A stretch of 39,551 bases of DNA from CALCCV01 sp964388665 (GTDB lineage Bacteria; Bdellovibrionota; Bdellovibrionia; Bdellovibrionales; Bdellovibrionaceae): contig CAYMBJ010000038.1 of the NCBI GenBank assembly GCA_964388665.1, positions 1-39,551 on the forward strand. Reading direction: 5' to 3'. The notes below the pieces were generated by a model. It worked only from the letters and a program-made list of their open reading frames with translations. It did no database searches and was not told the origin of the DNA. A program made the translations under genes and the position numbers. This document shows, piece by piece, positions 33,909 through 39,551 of this stretch (the stretch's first letter is position 1; every line of letters begins with the position of its first letter).

Positions 33909-33938
33909 TTGCCATTCACCAAGTTGGGAGAATGGCAA
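33909..33938 (+). repeat. dispersed hairpin element, copy 1
   Basis: TTGCCATTC, loop ACCAAGTTGGGA, GAATGGCAA: a 9-bp perfect stem with a 12-base loop between nrfA and the convergent metallopeptidase gene. It matches a second copy near 38.36 kb at 27 of 30 positions, in opposite orientation. No T-tract follows, so it is not a standard terminator. Confidence 0.7.
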
Positions 33939-33993
33939 ATACTTGCAACAGACTCGACCCTCAGTTCTTGTGGGTGATTTTAAACGACTAATT

Positions 33994-35396
33994 TCAGTGG
34001 AAGAGTTTAGTTCCCTTTGTCCGCGCTAGTAGTCGATCGAGTTCCTTGGCAGGTATTTGTTGTGGTTGCTCAATCCATTTTCTTAAGGATAAGACACCGT
34101 CTAGATCTCGAGACTTTTTCGCAAGCAGCTCAAAATATTCATCAATGGTATATTTGTCACCACGCTTTCTCTTTTGATCAAGAAGCATGCGCCAAAATCC
34201 GATCAAATCGTGGTCCGACAACAAGCGTTCTGTTACTTCGCCGACAAGAAACCCGCAAGAATAGGCAATGCTATAATCATCTCTCTTGCCAGGGCTGGAA
34301 AGAATCATTCCTGTTCGATATTTTGTTTTACATTTTTGATAGTAGTCTTCGTAAGTCGCTTCAAATTCTTTGGCGGATACAACCTTCGTAATTCTCATTG
34401 CTCTCCAGGTCACTGCTTCATTGCCGCCCTCAATCATCCATCCACTCTTAAGAGAGTCTCCTTCTTTGTTAATATTCCAGAAATGGCCAAGCTCATGATA
34501 TACAAGTTTCAGAAGCTTAAGCTCCAATGTACGATCCGTTGGCTCAGCTTTCTTGTTCATGAGAGTAAAAAACATCGTGCGGGCGCCAATTCCTTCGTAG
34601 GTTGTGCCTAGGATACCTTCGCGGTATCCGTTTAGATTCCAATTCAAAATCACGTTGGGCTTCACCTCAGGTTGATATTGGAAGATTTGGGTATAGAGGT
34701 GTAAGGCGACTTTCATTTGAGAAAGAATTAAGTTCTGCACCCATTGCGGGAGCCTTCGATCCATCAAAACAGATGCGGTTCCTACCAGTGTCGGGCGCAG
34801 GTTGCCAAAATACACATAGGCATCGATATCTTCCTGATTGAGAAACTCAGAAGGATCGATTGGCAAAGAACGTTCAACTCCCTCATGAACAGCGGTTTTA
34901 AAGAATCCCGGCTCCACCGAAAATCTGTAAACAATTTTTTTCGAACTTGGCGTTCCTACCTTCAAGCTCTTGGTTACTGTGGGATCTACTAGGAATGTTT
35001 TGAAGTGACCAATGTGAATAGCCAGCCCATCATCCTCAAATACGATGAACGGATCGAAATAATTTTTGGTTTCACCATTGTAGAGATCAACATAGATCTC
35101 AAGCTCGCGCGAAGGATTTTTAAATGTTACTGCCTCCACGGCATCGTTACTCTTTTGCCATTGGGCGCCAATCGATCCGAGGTGCACGTGGACATTCGAA
35201 AAGGATTCCAATCGTCTTCGAACCGTATTGCTTCGACGGGTTCAGAAAATCTATACTTCAACAAGAACTGATTTTTGGACATTGGTTTGAGTGTTATTTC
35301 CGCGTGGATACTTTCTGCGTCTAGATTGTTGGCTCTATGAGCGCATGCAAAAATGAATAAGCAACATGTAAACAGCGGTCCAATAGTCTTGAGCAT
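33994..35396 (-). pseudogene. frameshifted lipoprotein metallopeptidase (M1/M61-like gluzincin)
   Basis: Two overlapping frames together make one gene of about 465 codons. The first (35396 to about 35200) has a lipoprotein signal MLKTIGPLFTCCLFIFACAH and continues YRFSEPVEAIRFEDDWNPF. The second (about 35200 to 33994) resumes with NVHVHLGSIGAQWQ and contains the zinc site YHELGHFWN followed 17 residues later by a glutamate in SGWMIEGGNEAV, the HExxH...E pattern of M1/M61 peptidases. The shift lies at a run of four T on the coding strand (35199-35202): one extra T, or a -1 ribosomal slip there, restores the frame. The second frame alone has only a TTG start and no signal. It may be a true pseudogene, a sequencing error or a programmed shift. 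Confidence 0.72.
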
Positions 35397-35427
35397 ATTC
35401 GAAGATTAAAATGCAGGGGCATAGATT

Positions 35428-35450
35428 GTCTATCTATCTGTCTGTCTATT
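35428..35450. repeat. tetranucleotide TCTA/TCTG tract
   Basis: TGTCTATCTATCTGTCTGTCTATT: about five imperfect TCTR units, 32 bases upstream of the frameshifted metallopeptidase start codon. The copies are few and mixed, so active slippage is uncertain. Confidence 0.5.
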
Positions 35451-35761
35451 ACAATCCGACCAGACTCATCGCAGAATAACTCCAGAGCTCTAGGCCTCGC
35501 CTGTCTTTGAAAGGAGTGCCATTAACATTTTCGATTCTGCGTGCTGACTTCTGCTTTCTCAGTTGGCAATTCTCACAACTAGACCGATCTTTAAACTTTG
35601 ATGACACTTTAGGCAAAGGTCGGTATTATAAGGGCAGTCCAATCGGCACGCCCGTCATTTAAAGCGGTTCTCCATCGCACTTTATATGAGCCCATTGCAA
35701 TGCTTTTTCAAATGCTCGGCGCATCCCCGTTTGGTTTTGCTTCCGCAGGTATATTTAGTGA

Positions 35762-35989
35762 GTGGTCTGCGCCCTCTATCCTAATCTGCCTGGCCTAAAT
35801 TGGCAGCAAGGAGTGGATTTCCATGATCAAGTAGGAGTGCAAGCGCACGTTCAACACTATTCGAAGCTGTTTAAAGATGGAAAACTTGCTCTTGGAGGTC
35901 CATTTCTTGATAGTTCAGGTGGAATGATGGTTCCAACGCCGGGTGATTCTCTCGAAGAAATCAAGGCCTTGCCTGACAGCAATGGATAA
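35762..35989 (+). pseudogene. truncated YCII-domain protein
   Basis: A 75-codon frame matching the centre of YCII/YciI-like proteins: WQQGVDFHDQVGVQAHVQHY, then SKLFKDGKLALGGPFLDSSG, and SLEEIKAL. The normal beginning (a strand such as MKYFxVxxxPG) is replaced by MVCALYPNLPGL, and the protein stops where the C-terminal strand should follow. In a neighbouring frame the sequence continues SNGIISTAFHGV, suggesting a frameshift near 35980. No ribosome binding site precedes the GTG. Likely a remnant, though a short functional product cannot be excluded. Confidence 0.5.
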
Positions 35990-36031
35990 TTAGCACAGCC
36001 TTCCATGGCGTTCGCAGACAAGCTGCCCTAA

Positions 36032-36259
36032 CTAGACAACTCCAGAGATAAGCCCGTTCTGATCCATATCAAATTCTACGGAAGATTTGCCATCAAATCC
36101 AAAATTTTCTAAAGAATCCCCTCCCAAAGCTATATATTTGCTCGAGCGATGGAAGGCGATTTTTTTAAAATTTGCTATCGCGAAAGTGATTGACAAGGTT
36201 TGGAGCTTTTTAGTGTGCCCGAGGGGTGATTCTTTCTGGTAAAACACGGCCGGGGTCAT
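36032..36259 (-). pseudogene. gene fragment of unknown family
   Basis: A 75-codon minus-strand frame, MTPAVFYQKESPLGHTKKLQ onward, ending SSVEFDMDQNGLISGVV. The last part resembles the C-terminal beta domain attached to some serine hydrolases (x-EFxxDxNGxVSGV), but the match is short. The frame is closed by a stop about 15 codons upstream of the ATG, so no larger gene remains. It probably is a leftover 3' end. Confidence 0.28.
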
Positions 36260-36379
36260 ATGGTGATTCTCTTCTGCGTATAAGGGCGATTAAGGCTAAT
36301 GGATAGGGTTTCATTGAGCGTCTCAAATTTACTTGGTATTTTAGAAAACCGCAAAAACATTGAAATAAATACCTATGTT

Positions 36380-36409
36380 ATACCTGCCTCTGTTGTTGGA
36401 GGTAGGTAT
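36380..36409 (+). promoter_or_regulatory. hairpin sequestering the HNH gene ribosome binding site and start
   Basis: ATACCTGCCTC (36380-36390), loop TGTTGTTG, GAGGTAGGTAT (36399-36409): an 11-bp stem with one G-U pair. The right arm contains the GGAGG Shine-Dalgarno and the first two bases of the ATG at 36408. In RNA this would hide both from the ribosome. Confidence 0.65.
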
Positions 36410-37328
36410 GCAATTAAAGTCTGTGTCTTCAGAAATTCTCAGAAATAAAATAGGCGAGCTTGTCAAAAAAGAGCGCGCAATCACTGCCGAAGTCGTCAGG
36501 CACCTCGCCGAAGTTCTTCGGCGAAAACTCTTTGTGGAGTGGGGATACGCTCGGCCGGTTCAGTATCTCACTCAGGAACTCAAATATTCTGAGACCTCGG
36601 CCTACACTCGATTGCGGGCGGCCGAGCTTTTGTTAGAAGTGCCTGAAGTCAGCGACAAGATTCACTCAGGTGATTTGAACCTAAGTCAGGTGTTAAAATT
36701 TAATATTGCCGTTCGCCAAGAAGAAAAAGTGACAGGAGAGCGGATCTCCACCGAGCACAAGCGTGAGGTTTTTTCTGAGATTTTAAATAGCACCGGGGCC
36801 CAGACCGAAAGGATCTTGCACAAGCATTTTCAGGAGGCCTCTTTTACGAAGCCCTTTCGCGTGCAACACAAAAGCGACGGATCCATTGAGCTCACGCTCA
36901 ACATCCCAAAGGAGTATGTCGCTAGTTTTGAACGGGTTCAGGAAGTCTACTCACATCTGGAAGCCTCGGGCGACTGGCTTGAGATATTTAAGCTCATGAG
37001 CGAAGATGTGCTCAATCAAAGAGATCCGCTGCGCAAAAAGCCAAAGGCATCTTCAACACAAAGCGACACCGTGACGGTGGCTAAAGTTCCAAAGACTCTC
37101 ACTCCGCGACTGCGGGCAGAGGTCTTTAGGCGAGATCACGGCAAGTGCCAGCACAGACACCCCGACGGGAGCATTTGCGGAAGTAAATATCAACCTGAGG
37201 TCGACCATATCACTCCAATCTTTGCGGGCGGTACCAACGAGCTCCACAATCTGCGTACGCTGTGTCGATCACACAATCACTATCGGTATCAGAAGGGTGC
37301 GGGATTTTTTGAGTCACAGTTTCATTAA
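36408..37328 (+). CDS. HNH endonuclease family protein
   Basis: A 306-residue protein. The N-terminal two-thirds is helical (LRRKLFVEWGYARPVQYLTQ, YSETSAYTRLRAAELLLEVP), a region shared, as I recall, by a family present in many copies in Bdellovibrio genomes. The C-terminal HNH nuclease module runs from CQHRHPDGSICG through the catalytic EVDHITPIFAGGTNELHNL to LCRSHNHYR. It would bind a divalent metal and nick or cut DNA; the target is unknown. ATG 36408 has GGAGG four bases upstream, both buried in a hairpin. No partner methylase or adjacent mobile-element gene is present. Confidence 0.87.
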   Translation: MQLKSVSSEILRNKIGELVKKERAITAEVVRHLAEVLRRKLFVEWGYARPVQYLTQELKYSETSAYTRLRAAELLLEVPEVSDKIHSGDLNLSQVLKFNIAVRQEEKVTGERISTEHKREVFSEILNSTGAQTERILHKHFQEASFTKPFRVQHKSDGSIELTLNIPKEYVASFERVQEVYSHLEASGDWLEIFKLMSEDVLNQRDPLRKKPKASSTQSDTVTVAKVPKTLTPRLRAEVFRRDHGKCQHRHPDGSICGSKYQPEVDHITPIFAGGTNELHNLRTLCRSHNHYRYQKGAGFFESQFH

Positions 37329-37555
37329 TAGAACCTCGTAGACGCTGGCGTGGAGGCTGGTCGGAGTATTTGGCAGCCGAGAAAGCAAAAACCAGCTTGT
37401 AGAATCGAAAATGATACTGGCACTTATTCAAATGACGAACGAGTTCTGAAAATGCGAGGATATTCAAGATAAAGTCTAGCAGAAAGACGGCACGAACAGC
37501 CTTTTTATTATAATATCGATTTACAAGATATGGCACCTGTTATAGTCACTCGCTT

Positions 37556-38251
37556 ATGAAAACTGTTTCATTAATTCTATTTTTGCAATTAGCAGGGTGT
37601 TCCTCCATTGACCATCGGTTAAATTACGTACTCCACGAGCCTTCCGTTTCGGACCAGACGAGTTCATGGAGACGCATCTGCACAGTCTGGAACGCCACCG
37701 ACGGTGCGGCTTTTTCGACGATTTCGGGATCACAGGTTTTAGTTAAAGCACCAGTGCATATTCAAACAATTTTTTGGGGACCTCTTCTCGTTCCAATCAT
37801 CCCAGTCAGTCATCAAGACAGAGAATTTGTTCCGTATGTTGAGATTCAAATTGTACCAGCCTCTGAACAGACTATGAAATTTCCCCTACAAGAGGTGAAA
37901 ATATTAAGCGATGATGATGAGGTCTCTATCGAGAAGGCTAACTACTCTATCAGAGGAACAAGAAATCAAGAGCTCACACAAGGCATTTTGGAAAAGGATC
38001 AATTGCATTCCAACATCAACATTGTGTCGCCCTATTCAGTGACACTCTCTGGCAAATCCTCCACCAAGAAACCAAAAGTTCTCACTGTGTCATTTGTACT
38101 GGCAAATGAAAGTAACAGCGAGCGAAGAATCGTTCAATTCAGACAATCTGAGACGACAAAGTACAAACCTTTTCTATTTCCAGGGATGGAAACAGATGAG
38201 CGTTGTCAAAACCCCATTATCGAAGGGGAAAGAACTCGAAATCTTTTTTAG
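37556..38251 (+). CDS. lipoprotein of unknown function
   Basis: A 231-residue protein with a short lipoprotein signal (MKTVSLILFLQLAGCSS, lipobox LAGC, acylated C15). The mature part is predicted beta-rich with no recognised domain (YVEIQIVPASEQTMKFPLQE, SVTLSGKSSTKKPKV). A TATAAT at 37510-37515, about 40 bases upstream of the ATG, is a plausible -10, but its -35 is poor. No clear Shine-Dalgarno. It stands alone between the HNH gene and the methyltransferase gene. Confidence 0.72.
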   Translation: MKTVSLILFLQLAGCSSIDHRLNYVLHEPSVSDQTSSWRRICTVWNATDGAAFSTISGSQVLVKAPVHIQTIFWGPLLVPIIPVSHQDREFVPYVEIQIVPASEQTMKFPLQEVKILSDDDEVSIEKANYSIRGTRNQELTQGILEKDQLHSNINIVSPYSVTLSGKSSTKKPKVLTVSFVLANESNSERRIVQFRQSETTKYKPFLFPGMETDERCQNPIIEGERTRNLF

Positions 38252-38345
38252 CTCGATCTCATGAATTGATCGAACTGCGGGTGATTTTCTGACTGGACAA
38301 TGTCGGAAAAAATTCCTTCTAGCGAGCTTCTTGCTCTCCTATTCT

Positions 38346-38383
38346 AGAATTGCCAATCTCCCAACTCGGTGATTGGCAATTCT
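38346..38383 (-). repeat. dispersed hairpin element, copy 2
   Basis: On the minus strand: AGAATTGCCAATC, loop ACCGAGTTGGGA, GATTGGCAATTCT, a 13-bp perfect stem with a 12-base loop. It is in the 270-base gap between the lipoprotein and methyltransferase genes. Relative to copy 1 the core stem differs by a swapped T-A to A-T pair, so both arms changed together. Confidence 0.7.
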
Positions 38384-38521
38384 CTGTGTGCGGACGAGGT
38401 CTTGAGATTTTAAGTTCTTTCGTGTTTGATCTGGCCAGGTTTGCAGCGTTTAACTGACCAAGATTTGACTTTAATCATTTGATTTGCTAACCTGCAATCG
38501 AGTCAATGTTACTGTAGCTGA

Positions 38522-39280
38522 ATGGCTGATGTAAAAAATCTTTTTGTGGAAAAGGAAGAAGCTAAGCGCTACGAGGCATATAGGCCGCTTTATCATCATT
38601 TACCAGTAGCGCACTTAAGAGGGTTTTGGGGGCGGAATATTCCCAAAGCTTTGGACGTGGCTTGCGGGACCGGACATTCGACCGCCGCGTTCGCAGAGAT
38701 CAGTGATTCTATCATTGGGTGCGACATTTCAGAGAGCATGCTGCTTGAAGCTCGCAAGAAATCTCAAGCTCAATTTATTCTGGCTAAGGCTGAGGAGCTG
38801 CCTTTTGATGACTCAACGTTTGACTATGTGAATATCTCTATGGCCTTTCAGTGGCTGGATCAACCTAAGTTTCTGAAAGAGGCAAAGAGGGTCTTGAGTG
38901 CAAAAGGCTATCTTGGGATCGATAACTATGGCTTTACCGGACGCTCTTTAGAGAGCGAACATCTCTTAGGTGCATATAAGTCATTCGACAAGCAATTCAT
39001 GAGAACTCCGCCTCGAAATAAAAATTATCCGGATGATTGTGATCTTCAGACCGCTGGTTTTCAACTTGCTGAGACTTTCGATTACAACCACGACGTGCCG
39101 ATGAACAAGAATCATTTTGTGAACTATCTAATGACGAGAAGTAATTTTTTGGAGCTTGCTTCGGAAGACCGTGTTTCAACACAGTTTCTAATGGATAAAT
39201 TCTATGAGAGCTACTTCTCTGGCCAACAGCTAACGCTCGTTTTTCGTGGAAGTCTGATGCTCTACAAGCCAGTCTGTTGA
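38522..39280 (+). CDS. class I SAM-dependent methyltransferase
   Basis: A 252-residue Methyltransf_11-type enzyme. Motif I (S-adenosylmethionine loop) is ALDVACGTGHSTAAF; the acidic loop GCDISESMLLEAR, motif AKAEELPFDDSTFDYV and AKRVLSAKGYLGIDNYG follow in normal order. The C-terminal half (about 150-252) is less conserved and would set substrate choice. The start resembles members beginning F-x-x-x-A-x-x-Y-xx-YRP (EEAKRYEAYRPLY). No Shine-Dalgarno is evident before the ATG. The substrate is unknown. The 271 bases after it, to the window end, contain only a short imperfect palindrome around GAATTC (39462-39478). Confidence 0.88.
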   Translation: MADVKNLFVEKEEAKRYEAYRPLYHHLPVAHLRGFWGRNIPKALDVACGTGHSTAAFAEISDSIIGCDISESMLLEARKKSQAQFILAKAEELPFDDSTFDYVNISMAFQWLDQPKFLKEAKRVLSAKGYLGIDNYGFTGRSLESEHLLGAYKSFDKQFMRTPPRNKNYPDDCDLQTAGFQLAETFDYNHDVPMNKNHFVNYLMTRSNFLELASEDRVSTQFLMDKFYESYFSGQQLTLVFRGSLMLYKPVC

Positions 39281-39551
39281 CGCTAGCCGAATCATGGTCG
39301 AATAGTCTTGGGAACACATCGACTTCTCGGTCTGGCTTCACCACAGAACTTTTAAAATTTTTCAGGTCGCGTCCGGTCGTAAGATTTGCCAACTTAGAAA
39401 GTAAAATCGAGCTCTCAAAATTGGGATTGCAGCGGGCAAATGTTAGCGTCCCAAAACTCTAGCACCAGAATTCGGTGCACCCATCGGCGAGTAAGACGTA
39501 AGCGAGAACTGAACCACACTAAAAAGATCTTGTGATCCTCCCGATGCGGTT

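Larger units (their letters stand above)
35397..36407. other. gene-poor decayed interval
   Basis: About 1 kb with no intact gene. It holds a short tetranucleotide tract (35428-35450), a possible half copy of the dispersed hairpin (TTGGCAATTCT at 35563-35573), a broken YCII-domain gene (35762-35989), a minus-strand gene fragment (36032-36259), and the leader of the HNH gene. 35575-35760 shows nothing I can identify. Confidence 0.55.

Noticed and set aside
33909..33938. Integron attC site
   Set aside because: The loop contains GTTGGGA, near the GTTRRRY core, but real attC cores sit at the outer ends of the stem and no integrase or cassette array is present.
37210..37536. 108-codon minus-strand frame after the HNH gene
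   Set aside because: Its C-terminal third is antisense to the HNH motif, and the rest (MPYLVNRYYNKKAVRAVFLL) has no family resemblance or ribosome binding site that I can support.
39462..39478. Terminator after the methyltransferase gene
   Set aside because: GCACC-AGAATTC-GGTGC is an imperfect palindrome around an EcoRI-type core with no T-tract following.
1..39551. CRISPR arrays, tRNA or rRNA genes, insertion sequences
   Set aside because: No regularly spaced repeats, no cloverleaf with a recognisable T-loop, and no transposase or integrase motifs were found on either strand.

Overview
The window looks like a chromosomal segment of a Bdellovibrio-like deltaproteobacterium (Bdellovibrionota). 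The reasons are the fused CcoN-CcoO oxidase subunit, the HNH endonuclease type, the many secreted proteins and lipoproteins of unknown function, and the gene style. This is recognition from memory, not a database match. Coding density is high, many starts have AAGGAG/GGAG-type ribosome binding sites, and GC content is moderate by eye. I see no rRNA, tRNA, CRISPR array, transposase or integrase.

Layout. (1) 1-4.7 kb: a methyl-accepting chemotaxis protein, a convergent exported protein with an ADP-ribosyltransferase-like C-terminus, and a gene-poor stretch with decayed coding sequence. (2) 4.6-8.9 kb, minus strand: a run of three genes for a histidine phosphatase, a YcgM-type fumarylacetoacetate hydrolase-family protein and bifunctional PutA. 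(3) 8.9-18.9 kb: a protein-quality and redox-stress region. It holds Hsp33 coupled to a NhaR-type LysR regulator, a YegD-type Hsp70, GTP cyclohydrolase I, aminopeptidase N, and a perR-like/ahpC/ahpD set whose promoter overlaps a PerR-box-like palindrome. An endonuclease/phosphatase-fold protein and ApaG follow. (4) 19-25 kb: two further peptidases (M17 PepA and an S9 prolyl oligopeptidase-type enzyme), two exported proteins and a small XRE regulator with an inverted repeat at its start.

(5) 25.2-33.9 kb: a tightly overlapping respiratory operon, ccoI-ccoS-ccoNO-ccoQ-ccoP-ccoG-(23-codon ORF)-nrfH-nrfA. It encodes copper delivery, the cbb3 oxidase (fused NO, monoheme P), its Fe-S assembly protein and a pentaheme ammonia-forming nitrite reductase with its quinol-oxidising partner. 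The set would let the cell respire either traces of oxygen or nitrite. ccoQ (58 codons) and the 23-codon ORF are short genes read directly from the sequence.

(6) 33.9-39.5 kb: an accessory, partly decaying region. It has a frameshifted lipoprotein metallopeptidase, a broken YCII-domain gene and another gene fragment. An HNH endonuclease gene has its ribosome binding site and start codon inside a strong hairpin. A lipoprotein, a SAM methyltransferase and two copies of a dispersed hairpin repeat complete it. The hairpin copies differ by a compensatory base-pair change.

Most notable for follow-up: the ADP-ribosyltransferase-like exported protein, the dispersed covarying hairpin, the start-codon hairpin of the HNH gene, the 23-codon membrane ORF between ccoG and nrfH, and the PerR-type operator covering the perR-ahpC promoter.
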